Source: Coprococcus aceti (GTDB lineage: Bacteria; Bacillota; Clostridia; Lachnospirales; Lachnospiraceae). Taken from it: a DNA stretch of 64,000 nt. The notes under the pieces were generated by a model, which ran no database searches, had not been told where the DNA came from, and saw only the letters and a program-made list of their open reading frames with translations. This document shows, in pieces, positions 27,703 through 36,866 of this stretch. Where the stretch lies: positions 1-64,000 of the forward strand of contig NZ_JAOQJT010000009.1 of assembly GCF_025567285.1 (NCBI RefSeq), written 5' to 3'. Made by a program: the position numbers and the translations under genes. Numbering within the stretch: the stretch's first letter is position 1; each line of letters starts with the position of its first letter.

Positions 27703-28629
27703 TCAGATGTGCTCTCCGGCTGTGAGTTTATTGCCCGCAAGGAACGCCGCCGCATCCATAGGCTTCTTGCCCTCAGGCTGTAATCTTGTTATCTGGAGTG
27801 CATCCTGTCCACACGCTATGGCAAATGTCTTCTTGGTCACCATGGTTATCTCACCCGGTGCAATGCCATCCTCACGGCTCACTACCTTTGCCCCATATAT
27901 CTTGACATTCTTGCCGCCTATCCCTGTGTATGCACAAGGCCATGGCTGAAGGCCTCTCACAAGTCTCTCTATCTTCTCTGCCGGCTCATTGAAATCTATA
28001 TCTCCCATACCCTTGTTCAACATGGAAGCGTAACAGCTCAGGCTGTCATCCTGAGGTGTCCGGACCGCAGTTCCATTCTCAAGCTTTTCAAGGGTTGACA
28101 GTATAAGCTGCGCACCGCTTGCCGCAAGCTTGTCCGTCAATGTCTCTCCAGTGTCATCGTCACCGATAGACACAATCGAATGTTCTATCATATCTCCGGT
28201 ATCAAGTCCCTTTGCCATGTACATGGTGGTGACTCCGGTCTCCTTCTCGCCGTCAATGATCGCCCACTCGATAGGCGCCGCACCGCGGTACTTCGGGAGC
28301 AGCGATGCATGGATATTGACACATCCGTACTTCGGAATATTGAGTATGCTCTCAGGGAGTATCTGGCCATATGCTGCCACAACTATCACATCAGGTGCAT
28401 ACTCTCTGATGATGTCCACGTTCTCCTGCTCACGGAGCTTCACCGGCTGATATACCGGAATATCATATTCCATTGCCTGTACCTTCACCGGTGTCGGTTG
28501 AAGCTTTTTGCTCCTTCCCTTTGCCTTGTCCGGCTGCGTAAAGCATGCCACAACGTCATGTCCCGCTTCCACTATGGATACAAGTGCGTGCACGGCAAAA
28601 TCAGGGGTTCCCATATATATAACTCTCAT
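27703..28629 (-). CDS. fmt: Methionyl-tRNA formyltransferase
   Basis: Formylates initiator Met-tRNA. Motifs: FAVHALVSIVEAGHDVVACFTQPDK, NIHASLLPKYRGAAPIEWAI (formyl-THF site with catalytic Asn/His) and the C-terminal tRNA-binding domain around LQPWPCAYT. I start it at ATG 28629, which has AAGGAGG 8 bases upstream; the ATG at 28635 is only 2 bases from it. It pairs with def, which removes the formyl group. Confidence 0.97.
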   Translation of the reverse strand: MRVIYMGTPDFAVHALVSIVEAGHDVVACFTQPDKAKGRSKKLQPTPVKVQAMEYDIPVYQPVKLREQENVDIIREYAPDVIVVAAYGQILPESILNIPKYGCVNIHASLLPKYRGAAPIEWAIIDGEKETGVTTMYMAKGLDTGDMIEHSIVSIGDDDTGETLTDKLAASGAQLILSTLEKLENGTAVRTPQDDSLSCYASMLNKGMGDIDFNEPAEKIERLVRGLQPWPCAYTGIGGKNVKIYGAKVVSREDGIAPGEITMVTKKTFAIACGQDALQITRLQPEGKKPMDAAAFLAGNKLTAGEHI

Positions 28630-28663
28630 CTGCATGTCCTCCTTGTTATAGGTTAAGTATCTC

Positions 28664-29131
28664 TTAATTCTGCTCTACCTCGTGAAGGCCATCCTCGACA
28701 AGATCCTTGTAGAGCTTTCCGTCAAGATGATCAAGCTCGTGGCAGATAGCTCTCGCCAGAAGTCCCTCTCCCTCGACTGTAAACTCCTCCATATTCTCGT
28801 CAAATGCCTTGCATATTACATGCATAGGTCTTGTAACTGTTCCAAATTTTCCAGGAAGGCTGAGGCATCCCTCCTCACCTGTCTGCTCTCCGTCTGATTC
28901 TGTTATCACAGGATTTATAAGACAGAGTGGATTGTCATCGCCGACATCAATAACAACTATCCTCTTGAGGATTCCAACCTGAGGTGCGGCAAGTCCAACT
29001 CCATTTGCCTCATACATGGTATCAAACATGTCATCTATGAGTGTAAGTGTTCTGTCATCCATCTTCTCAACCGGTCTGCACACCTTTCTGAGTATGTCAT
29101 CTCCGTCATATCTTATATTTCTTATCGCCAT
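28664..29131 (-). CDS. def: Peptide deformylase
   Basis: Fe2+-dependent hydrolase that removes formyl from new proteins. All three motifs are present: GVGLAAPQVG, EEGCLSLPG (Cys ligand) and HELDH (His ligands and catalytic Glu). The likely start is ATG 29131 with AGGAG 10 bases upstream; the frame extends to a GTG at 29152 whose codons form that site. The result is 155 residues. Confidence 0.96.
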   Translation of the reverse strand: MAIRNIRYDGDDILRKVCRPVEKMDDRTLTLIDDMFDTMYEANGVGLAAPQVGILKRIVVIDVGDDNPLCLINPVITESDGEQTGEEGCLSLPGKFGTVTRPMHVICKAFDENMEEFTVEGEGLLARAICHELDHLDGKLYKDLVEDGLHEVEQN

Positions 29132-29151
29132 GTCCACAAATCTCCTTTTCA

Positions 29152-31410
29152 CTAATACATATTTACCGGATTCAGGTCAAAGAATACGCTCACATCGTTC
29201 TCTCCGTTCTCCTTAAGCCATTCCTCGACATAATCCTTGACATCCACCAGCATCCTGTAATCCCGGTGTTTTATATACAACACCCGCCTGTACACATCCT
29301 TTATCTTTGATATGGCCGGTTCCGAAGGACCGATCACCGACAGATGTCCTGCATTTATATATTTTCCCCTTATAAGAGAATACATCCTATCCATTATATT
29401 GGCAAGCTGTTCTTCGTCCATGCCCGCGCCCATTATGACCATCATATTCCACTCCGGCGGATACCTCATGAGTGATCTGTACGCCTCCTCGATATCGTAG
29501 AATGCCCTGTAATCCTGGGACGCTGCCGCAGTTATGGCGTAGTTGTCCGGCTTGTAGGTCTGTATCACAACCTTTCCGGGCACATCACCTCTTCCGGCTC
29601 TTCCCGCAGCCTGGGTCAGCAGGTCAAATGTCCTCTCACCGGCTCTGTAGTCTCCGCTGAACAGTGTGAGATCCGCCAGCAGCACACCCACAAGTGTCAC
29701 TCTGGAAAAGTCATGTCCCTTGACTATCATCTGGGTTCCTATGAGTATGTCCGCATCGCCTCTTCCGAAGCTCTCAAGTATCTGCTCATGAGAATTCTTC
29801 TTCGAGGTCGTATCCCTGTCCATCCTTAAGGTCCTGGCCTCCGGGAACAACCTGCGTACCTCCTGCTCGACCTTCTCGGTTCCGACTCCATAGCCTCCTA
29901 TGAGCTTTGAACCGCACGCCGGACATTTGTCCGGCTCCGGCATTCTGAATCCGCAGTAGTGGCACACAAGCACGCCCTTCTGTGTATTATTTCCAGAGTG
30001 CAGTGCCATGGACACGTCACAGTGCGGGCATTTCACTGCCTCTCCGCAGCTCCTGCAGGATACAAAGCTGTTATATCCCCGCTTGTTGATGAACAGCATG
30101 ATCTGTTCCCGCTTGCTGAGCCTGTCCGCTATATCATTTGCAAGCTCGTCGCTTATTATGGATCTGTTGCCCCGGTGGAGTTCATCCCTGAGATCTACTA
30201 TGCTTGTCTCTGCCATGGCTCTGCCCTCAACACGGCTGTCCATGGTCCACAGCCTGTACTCACCCGCCAGTGCACGCTTGTAGCTCTCCACAGAAGGAGT
30301 TGCGGAACCGAGTATGACACTCGCCCCCTCAAGCCTTGCACGTTCTATGGCAGTCTCCCTTGCGTGATATTTTGGCGGGCTGTCACTCTTATAGCTGCTC
30401 TCATGCTCCTCATCTATTATTATAAGTCCCAGCTTCTCAAATGGGGTAAACAGCGCAGACCTCGGGCCTATCACCACATCCACATCGCCCTTCCTTGCGC
30501 GCTCAAACTGATCATACTTCTCCCCGCTGCTGAGCTTTGAGTTGACCATGGTCACACGGTTACCAAAGTATCTGGAGAAATATGTCAGTGTCTGATACGT
30601 GAGTGCTATCTCAGGTATCAGCACGATCGCCTGTCTGCCCGCGCGGACGACTTCACGGATACACCTCACATACACCTCAGTCTTGCCGCTTCCCGTCACG
30701 CCATGAAGAAGATATGTCCTGTGTATACCCTGATCTGCATCACTTACGAAATCATCGACTATCCTCTGCTGGTCACTGTTAAGCTCTATATCAGGAGCCT
30801 CAAATGCCTGCTGCCTCACCGCGTCAGACACCACATCCCGGTATCTGCTGTCCTCAACGATACGAACGACACCTTCGTCCTCCATGGCCTTAACCGCCTG
30901 ATGTGACACATTCAAAGTCCCGGTGGCCTCCGTCATTGGGAGCTCAGGTCTCACCATAAGCTCGCGGAGGAGCCTGAGCTTTGCCCTGGCATTCTTCTTC
31001 ATATATCTGTATTCCCATGTGTCCACATCCTCGCATGAAAGGACAACATATCTGACCACCACGGACTTAACCGTTTTTTTCACCGGCATCACCGTCTGGA
31101 TGGCATTTATCATGGTGGAGCCGTAGTTCTCCTTTATCCACGCCGCAAGGGCAAGGAGCCTTCCCGGAGCTGCCACGCCGTCCTCGCACAGAGAATCTAT
31201 AGACTTTATCCTGCTCTCATCATATTCCGTGGAATCCGATATCCCTATGACATAGCCTTTTCTCAGATTATTTCCCTTGCCAAATGGAATGTTGACCTGA
31301 CTTCCTATCTGTATCCTGCCGGCAATATCGTCAGGAATAGCATATTGAAATGTTCTGTCTATCGCCTCATGGGATATATCAATTATCACATCTGCGTACA
31401 ATCCCCGCAT
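29152..31410 (-). CDS. priA: Primosomal protein N', PriA helicase
   Basis: Restarts stalled replication forks. N-terminal DNA-binding domain, then helicase motifs GVTGSGKTEVY (Walker A, about 240), IIDEEHESSYK (DEEH), and GSATPS. The zinc region has paired cysteines (SCRSC, CPHC, CHYC, CPAC, about 445-495). GTQMIVKGHDF and QAAGRAGRG close the helicase core. 752 residues is typical. GGAGG lies 7 bases before the ATG. Its 5' end overlaps the 3' end of murE by 32 bases. Confidence 0.97.
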   Translation of the reverse strand: MRGLYADVIIDISHEAIDRTFQYAIPDDIAGRIQIGSQVNIPFGKGNNLRKGYVIGISDSTEYDESRIKSIDSLCEDGVAAPGRLLALAAWIKENYGSTMINAIQTVMPVKKTVKSVVVRYVVLSCEDVDTWEYRYMKKNARAKLRLLRELMVRPELPMTEATGTLNVSHQAVKAMEDEGVVRIVEDSRYRDVVSDAVRQQAFEAPDIELNSDQQRIVDDFVSDADQGIHRTYLLHGVTGSGKTEVYVRCIREVVRAGRQAIVLIPEIALTYQTLTYFSRYFGNRVTMVNSKLSSGEKYDQFERARKGDVDVVIGPRSALFTPFEKLGLIIIDEEHESSYKSDSPPKYHARETAIERARLEGASVILGSATPSVESYKRALAGEYRLWTMDSRVEGRAMAETSIVDLRDELHRGNRSIISDELANDIADRLSKREQIMLFINKRGYNSFVSCRSCGEAVKCPHCDVSMALHSGNNTQKGVLVCHYCGFRMPEPDKCPACGSKLIGGYGVGTEKVEQEVRRLFPEARTLRMDRDTTSKKNSHEQILESFGRGDADILIGTQMIVKGHDFSRVTLVGVLLADLTLFSGDYRAGERTFDLLTQAAGRAGRGDVPGKVVIQTYKPDNYAITAAASQDYRAFYDIEEAYRSLMRYPPEWNMMVIMGAGMDEEQLANIMDRMYSLIRGKYINAGHLSVIGPSEPAISKIKDVYRRVLYIKHRDYRMLVDVKDYVEEWLKENGENDVSVFFDLNPVNMY

Positions 31411-32932
31411 TTTTCTCCTCCAATATCTGCCGTATCATTTCTCTCTCGTCCATTTGTGTCCTGCGTCCCTCTATATCCTGATATGTCTCATGGCCTTTGC
31501 CGGCCAGAAGGACTATATCATCCCTGTCCGAAATCTCCAGAGCGTATCTTATAGCATCCAGACGGCTGCATATCTTTACATATTCTCCTCCGCCCTCGAG
31601 AACCCCGGTCTCAATATCCGTCATTATCGCCTCCGGGGATTCAAACCTCGGGTTATCACTTGTTATGACCGTCATATCCGCCAGCCTGCCCGACACAAAT
31701 CCCATGCCTTTTCGGCGCCCGGCTGATCTGTTGCCGCCGCATCCGAACAGACATATAAGCCTCTTCGGCCTGTACTGTCTGAGGGTGGTCAGTACATTTT
31801 CCAGGCTCACGGCATTGTGGGCATAATCGATGAATATCCTTGCGTATCCCGGGATCTCCACCGGCTCGAGTCTGCCCCTCACCTTCATATCCGACTGCGA
31901 ATCCTGCATTACCTCCATCGGTATCCCGATGATCCCGCAAGTGGTTACCGCAGCAAGAGAATTGTACACATTGAACTCTCCCGGTATGCCAACAGTCATG
32001 TAAGTGCTCTCCCCGTCCGTTCTCTCACACTCATAGCCTATCCCCATAACTCTATGGAGAATTAGCCTGTGTATTGCTCCCGCCATACACACATTGCCAT
32101 CCCCGGCTGCAGTGTGATTCCTCACACCATAATATACCACTTCAGCCCCTGCATTCACAGCCTCGGCAGCAATACACCCAGAATACATGTCATCTGCATT
32201 TATCACCGCAGTCTTACACTTTGAGAACAGGCTTCTCTTCCATCTCCCATACTCGGCAAATGTGCGGTGTTCATTCCGCCCAATGTGATCCGGAGCAAGA
32301 TTTGTATATACGCATATATCAAATTCTACCCCTGACACACGGCCGTGCATAAGCCCCTGTGACGATACCTCCATAACGCAGTATTCCGCACCATTTGCCA
32401 CCATGTCTGCAAGCTTGCGATGGAGATATATCGTTCCCGGAGTGGTGTTCACAGATGGTATCTTCCGGATACAGTCATCGATCTCTATGGTTCCCACAAG
32501 ACCGGTTCTACGCCCCCATCTGTCCAGCATAGACTTTATCATACATGCGACCGTGGTCTTTCCCTTTGTCCCGGTCACACCTATAACCTTCATACTTCGT
32601 GACGGAAAATTCCAAAAATTATTACATATCATTCCTATACCGTAGCGATAGTCATACAGTCTCACGATCAGTACACCATCTGTATCCCCCCAGCGTCCGG
32701 CTGACCGCTCCGCAGGTATGCCGATATCATCTGTCACGACTATACACGCTGCGCCCCTTGCCACGGCATCATCTATATAGCGATGTCCATCTGTTCTCGC
32801 ACCTCTCCGGCACACAAAAAGAGTTCCCTGTGTGACATCTCTGGAATCATCTGCCAGATCCGTAATCTGACAGTCAATGTCCCCTGCCAGGATCTCATAG
32901 ACCGTGCCTTTTAGAACATCTGACGCCCTCAT
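31379..32932 (-). CDS. UDP-MurNAc-tripeptide ligase family protein (MurE-like)
   Basis: Mur ligase of 517 residues that adds the third amino acid to the peptidoglycan stem. Motifs: TDLADDSRDV and GTLFVCRRG (UDP-MurNAc part), GVTGTKGKTTVA (ATP P loop), TTPGTIYLHRKLADM, EVSSQGL and DNPRFESPEAI. DNPR is the motif linked to meso-diaminopimelate choice. The central loop reads NLAPDHIGRNEHRTF rather than the usual NLSxDHLDYHGT, which suggests a paralogue rather than the main MurE. Start: ATG 32932 has GGAGG 6 bases upstream; the frame runs open to 33046 through non-family sequence. Being between rpoZ and priA and away from a dcw cluster is unusual. Confidence 0.85.
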   Translation of the reverse strand: MRASDVLKGTVYEILAGDIDCQITDLADDSRDVTQGTLFVCRRGARTDGHRYIDDAVARGAACIVVTDDIGIPAERSAGRWGDTDGVLIVRLYDYRYGIGMICNNFWNFPSRSMKVIGVTGTKGKTTVACMIKSMLDRWGRRTGLVGTIEIDDCIRKIPSVNTTPGTIYLHRKLADMVANGAEYCVMEVSSQGLMHGRVSGVEFDICVYTNLAPDHIGRNEHRTFAEYGRWKRSLFSKCKTAVINADDMYSGCIAAEAVNAGAEVVYYGVRNHTAAGDGNVCMAGAIHRLILHRVMGIGYECERTDGESTYMTVGIPGEFNVYNSLAAVTTCGIIGIPMEVMQDSQSDMKVRGRLEPVEIPGYARIFIDYAHNAVSLENVLTTLRQYRPKRLICLFGCGGNRSAGRRKGMGFVSGRLADMTVITSDNPRFESPEAIMTDIETGVLEGGGEYVKICSRLDAIRYALEISDRDDIVLLAGKGHETYQDIEGRRTQMDEREMIRQILEEKNAGIVRRCDN

Positions 32933-33000
32933 GATACACCTCCCGTCGACATATTCCTGTTTATTTAGAATATGCCACATCCGGCACAGTTGTGTATCAG

Positions 33001-33036
33001 AAAAATAGGAGGCTGTGCTAAAAGCTCCAACCTCCA
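33001..33036 (-). terminator. Terminator after rpoZ
   Basis: An 8-bp stem with one G-T pair (33008-33015 with 33028-33035) and an inner GC pair is followed on the minus strand by TATTTTT. It lies between rpoZ and murE, so the gmk-rpoZ unit probably ends here. Confidence 0.7.
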
Positions 33037-33069
33037 TTCTTCTCACTTACCGCTATATATTCCGGTCTG

Positions 33070-33309
33070 TTAATCCTCGTCTGCTCCGACGATCTTTACC
33101 TTTCCATGGTAAACTTCATCTACAGCGATGGATAATGGCTTCTTCTTTGGGTCTGCTGCCACCATAGGCTCCTGACCATCAATGATCTCTCTTGCTCTCT
33201 TTGCTGTTGCAAGAACGATTGAATATCTGCTGTTTACTACAGGCTGCTCACCTGGCTCAACCTCTGCATTTACTACTGACATTAAGTCTGTGTATGATGG
33301 ATGTAACAT
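33070..33309 (-). CDS. rpoZ: RNA polymerase omega subunit
   Basis: Small subunit that aids RNA polymerase assembly. The 79-residue protein has the family core SRYSIVLATAKRAREII and the KPLSIAVDEVYHGKVKI C-terminal part typical of Clostridia. AAGGGG lies upstream of ATG. It follows gmk, as in most Firmicutes. Confidence 0.95.
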   Translation of the reverse strand: MLHPSYTDLMSVVNAEVEPGEQPVVNSRYSIVLATAKRAREIIDGQEPMVAADPKKKPLSIAVDEVYHGKVKIVGADED

Positions 33310-33386
33310 GATATTATATCCCCTTTCTTATATGATTATTGAAATATTCTTCTAAACTGCTGTCCACTGTTATCCAGTCTAATTTA

Positions 33387-34025
33387 TCAGAGTTTCTTTA
33401 TCTCTGCAAGCTCTTCTTTTATTCCGGCTATATATCCAAGCTGATTATCTCTTCTGCAGCCATAGCTTCTGATGACTGAATCCACGGTGTGTATACACTC
33501 GTCCAGATCATCGTTGACTATGATGTAGTCGTACTTGTCCATGTCCTCAGCTTCCTCTGTGGCCTTTCGGAGTCTCTTGATTATGGTCTCCTCCGACTCT
33601 GTTCCTCTTCCTGCCAGTCTGCTCTTAAGCTCGCTTATGCTTGGAGCTGATATAAATATGAGAAGCGCATCAGGGAACTGCTTCTTGACATTGAGTGCAC
33701 CCATGACCTCTATCTCGAGTATGACGTCCTTGCCATCAGCAAGCTTCTCCTCAACATACTTCTTTGGAGTTCCATAATAATTCTCTACATACTGTGTCCA
33801 CTCGATAAATCCGCCGTAGTCAATGAGATTCTCAAAATCCTTGCGATCCATGAAATAATACTCTCTTCCATCGACCTCACCCTCTCTCGGTGATCTTGTC
33901 GTCGCCGACACTGAAAGGTTATATCCAAAATCCGACACAAGTCTCTTGACAACTGTGCCCTTTCCAACTCCTGAAAAACCGGATATGACTATGAGCGATC
34001 CACGCTTTGTATTCTTATCTGCCAT
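33387..34025 (-). CDS. gmk: Guanylate kinase
   Basis: Converts GMP to GDP. P loop ISGFSGVGKGTVV, then SATTRSPREGEVDGREYYF (GMP binding), and RLAGRGTESEETI in the lid. Three ATG codons in a row (34031, 34028, 34025) follow AGAGG; the second and third have workable spacing and I use the third. About 212 residues. It is between yicC and rpoZ, a conserved order; the remA/DUF370 gene often found next to gmk is missing. Confidence 0.96.
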   Translation of the reverse strand: MADKNTKRGSLIVISGFSGVGKGTVVKRLVSDFGYNLSVSATTRSPREGEVDGREYYFMDRKDFENLIDYGGFIEWTQYVENYYGTPKKYVEEKLADGKDVILEIEVMGALNVKKQFPDALLIFISAPSISELKSRLAGRGTESEETIIKRLRKATEEAEDMDKYDYIIVNDDLDECIHTVDSVIRSYGCRRDNQLGYIAGIKEELAEIKKL

Positions 34026-34052
34026 CATCATTACCTCTAAAAATTATGTATT

Positions 34053-34931
34053 CTATTCCAGATTCTGTATCTGCTCTCTGACCTTCTCTATGTCAGTCTT
34101 GAGCTGTATCGCCTTGTCTGACACATCAAGTGAATTGGCCTTTGAAAGTATCGTGTTCGCCTCTCTGTTCATCTCCTGTGCGATGAAGTCCAGCTTCCTG
34201 CCAACGCTTCCGCCATCCTCCAGAATCTTCTTCGTGCTGCTGATATGGCTCTTAAGCCTTACAGTCTCCTCGTCCACACATATCTTATCCGCATATATAA
34301 CGACCTCTGTGGCGATCCTGTTCTCATCTATAACAGGATTGTCAAGAACCTCTGTGATCTTGTCCGTGAGCTTGCGCCTGTACTCCTCCACAAGTTCAGG
34401 TGATATCTCCTCTATATAATCAACGGCAGCTCTCATTCCGTCAAGCTTGTCGATCATGTCCTTCTTAAGGTTCTCTCCCTCTGTTATCCTCGACTGCACG
34501 AACATCTTCGCAGCCTCGTCAAGGGATGTCTCTATTATCTTCCACAGCTCATCCTGGTCGACCGCCTGCTCCTCAACCGTGAACACGTCAGGGAAGCCTC
34601 CAAGCTGTGCAGGTGTTATGCTGTTCTCAATTCCAAAATCCTTGGACATCTCCTCGAAATATCCCATGTACTTCTCGGCAACGTCCTTGTTGTACTTCAG
34701 CTTGACATTGTCATCCGAGAAATCCTCGTATGTGATGAACACGTCAACCTTTCCTCTCTCAATATATTTTTTGAGATATGTTCTTATGTTTGTCTCAAAG
34801 AAACTTATCTTCTTCGGGAGCTTTATATTGATGTCGCAGAATCTGTGATTGACTGACTTCATCTCTACAACTATCTTGTATGCATCAGTCACCCTCTCGC
34901 TGCGACCAAATCCTGTCATGCTTTTTACCAT
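34053..34931 (-). CDS. YicC family endoribonuclease-like protein
   Basis: YicC/YloC family, members of which have been described as endoribonucleases acting on RNA. The N terminus MVKSMTGFGR and KSVNHRFCDINIKLP, and the C-terminal EMNREANTILSKANS, are family signatures. 292 residues matches. GGAGACAGAT precedes the ATG. Position before gmk is conserved across Firmicutes. Confidence 0.93.
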   Translation of the reverse strand: MVKSMTGFGRSERVTDAYKIVVEMKSVNHRFCDINIKLPKKISFFETNIRTYLKKYIERGKVDVFITYEDFSDDNVKLKYNKDVAEKYMGYFEEMSKDFGIENSITPAQLGGFPDVFTVEEQAVDQDELWKIIETSLDEAAKMFVQSRITEGENLKKDMIDKLDGMRAAVDYIEEISPELVEEYRRKLTDKITEVLDNPVIDENRIATEVVIYADKICVDEETVRLKSHISSTKKILEDGGSVGRKLDFIAQEMNREANTILSKANSLDVSDKAIQLKTDIEKVREQIQNLE

Positions 34932-35026
34932 ATCTGTCTCCTAATATTCCCAGGTTATATGTTGTTTTCAATTACCTGATAACAGATAATATATTATACT
35001 TCACACCTGTTTAAAAATCAAATTAT

Positions 35027-36772
35027 TTATTGTACTTCCTCTATTCCCGCAATCCTCGGCTCTGCGATCATCGAGTAATTCGTATGATATATTACAAATC
35101 CAGGCTTTGCCCCCGCAGGCTTTTTGATATTTCTGCGCTCAGTATAGTCTATCTCCACCTTCGGTGCCGTCCTTCCAGACGAATAATACGCTGCAAGTCT
35201 TGCCGCCTCCTCATATGTAGAATCAGGAAGTTCTCCCGCACCCTCAAGTCTCACGATGACATGGGAACCCGGCATCTTCTTAGCATGGAACCACATATCC
35301 CCACCATTTGCGAATTTAAATGTGAGCTCATCGTTCTGGATATTATTCTTGCCCACATACATATGGAATCCATCGCTGGATATGTAGTGCAGCGGTTTTG
35401 ACTTTGACTTTTTCCTGTCGCCCTTGCGTCCGTAATGTCCCTTTACATATCCGCAGGCTACGAGCTCCTCCTTGACCTGTGCCAGTGAATTCTCATCTAT
35501 CGCCATATCAAGGAACGTCTGTACCGACTGAAGATGCTCCAGCTCACTCTTCGTCTCGACAGTGAGCTGTGTAAGTGCCTCATAAGTCCTCTTGAGCTTG
35601 TTGTATCTCGCAAAATATCTCTTGGAGTTGTCCATAACAGATATGGTCTTGTCAAGCGGGATCTTTATCATCTCGTTAGTATAGTAGTTGAGAGCCTCAA
35701 AACTGTCCGCTCCCTGTTCTATATTGTAACCATATGTGTTGATCAGTTCTCCGTACACACGGTACTTTTCCCTGGATTCAGTGTCCTTTAACTGAGCGAG
35801 CTGCAGGTCGTACTTCTTGCTCGTTCTCTCAATGGCATTCGAGACGATCTTTCTGAGATCCGATGACTTCTGTCTTATCCTTGTGACCGCACTCTTTCTG
35901 TAGAAATACTCATCAAGCACCTTTGAAATGTCATCCCTTGATTCTATGGTCTTGTCGCTGTACATCGACAGATGCACCGACGAGAACTCCACTGGAGTGT
36001 AACCGTCCAGTATGATCTCAGGAGTATAGTTCCCGTTCCTTATATCAGATACTATCCCGGCAAATTCATCATAAAGCCTTGCGACATCCGCCTCGCTCAT
36101 GCTGTCCACAGGCATGTTGCCGTCAAGTCCTGCCCTGTAGGTTATCTCACTCGCCACAACCGGTGAAAATCCGGTTATGTTCTGGTATATCGCCTTTATG
36201 ATATTCGTAGGGCTCGAGCTCACACGCTCTATGAAGTCCCCGCGCTCTATCTCAAGCGGGGATACCTTTCCTCCCGCCGGAGGATACTCATAAGTCCTGC
36301 CCGGAAGAACCTCCCTCACTGAGCTCACCATATGGGATATATGCTTTATGCTGTCGATGATGACATTCTCATCCGTGGCAAATATGATATTGCTGTGCTT
36401 ACCCATGATCTCTATGATGAGTTTCTTTCTCTTTAGATCTCCAAGCTCGTCCAGATGCTCGATGACCATGACAACTATTCTCTCAAAGCCCGGCTGATAC
36501 ACATCAACTATCCTTCCGTTGTTGATATGCTTCCTGAGAAGCATACAGAAATTCGGCGCTGTCATAGGATTCTCTTTGGCGGACTGCTGAAAGTATATAA
36601 GCGGGAGGCTTGCATCCGCAGACATGAGCAGCCTGTAATTCTCCCTGTTATTCTTTATTACTATGTTGAGCTCGTCCTTCTCCGGCTGATATATCTTATA
36701 TATCCTTCCGTCGATGAGTTTCTCCTTCATGTCTCTTACCACATTGGATATCACTATTCCGTCAAACGCCAT
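35027..36772 (-). CDS. rqcH: Ribosome quality control protein RqcH (NFACT family)
   Basis: RqcH (Rqc2/FbpA) binds obstructed 50S subunits and adds C-terminal alanine tails that mark stalled peptides for degradation. NFACT-N domain starts MAFDGIVISNVV; a coiled-coil region occupies about 290-430; NFACT-R shows YISSDGFHMYVGKNNIQND, GGDMWFHAKKMPGSHVIVR and SSGRTAPKVEIDYTERRNI. I start at ATG 36772 (GGAG 8 bases upstream, 581 residues). The frame reaches 36820, but the glgA terminator lies inside that extension, which argues against it. Confidence 0.95.
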   Translation of the reverse strand: MAFDGIVISNVVRDMKEKLIDGRIYKIYQPEKDELNIVIKNNRENYRLLMSADASLPLIYFQQSAKENPMTAPNFCMLLRKHINNGRIVDVYQPGFERIVVMVIEHLDELGDLKRKKLIIEIMGKHSNIIFATDENVIIDSIKHISHMVSSVREVLPGRTYEYPPAGGKVSPLEIERGDFIERVSSSPTNIIKAIYQNITGFSPVVASEITYRAGLDGNMPVDSMSEADVARLYDEFAGIVSDIRNGNYTPEIILDGYTPVEFSSVHLSMYSDKTIESRDDISKVLDEYFYRKSAVTRIRQKSSDLRKIVSNAIERTSKKYDLQLAQLKDTESREKYRVYGELINTYGYNIEQGADSFEALNYYTNEMIKIPLDKTISVMDNSKRYFARYNKLKRTYEALTQLTVETKSELEHLQSVQTFLDMAIDENSLAQVKEELVACGYVKGHYGRKGDRKKSKSKPLHYISSDGFHMYVGKNNIQNDELTFKFANGGDMWFHAKKMPGSHVIVRLEGAGELPDSTYEEAARLAAYYSSGRTAPKVEIDYTERRNIKKPAGAKPGFVIYHTNYSMIAEPRIAGIEEVQ

Positions 36773-36794
36773 ATCTGTCTCTCCTATATCCCTG

Positions 36795-36828
36795 AAAAAA
36801 GGCAGAAAATGCAAATTCATTCTCTGCC
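36795..36828 (-). terminator. Terminator of glgA
   Basis: GGCAGAAAATG (36801-36811) pairs with CATTCTCTGCC (36818-36828) with one mismatch; the minus strand continues TTTTTTC. It lies between glgA and rqcH. Confidence 0.8.
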
Positions 36829-36866
36829 TCTTCCATATCTACTACCACATTACTGCTATCCTGATC

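Noticed and set aside
32933..33046. Extra 38 residues at the MurE-like N terminus
   Set aside because: They show no family similarity and overlap the terminator after rpoZ; the ribosome-binding site supports ATG 32932.
36773..36820. Longer RqcH N terminus
   Set aside because: The extension overlaps the glgA terminator, has no ribosome-binding site, and is not part of the family start MAFDGIVI.
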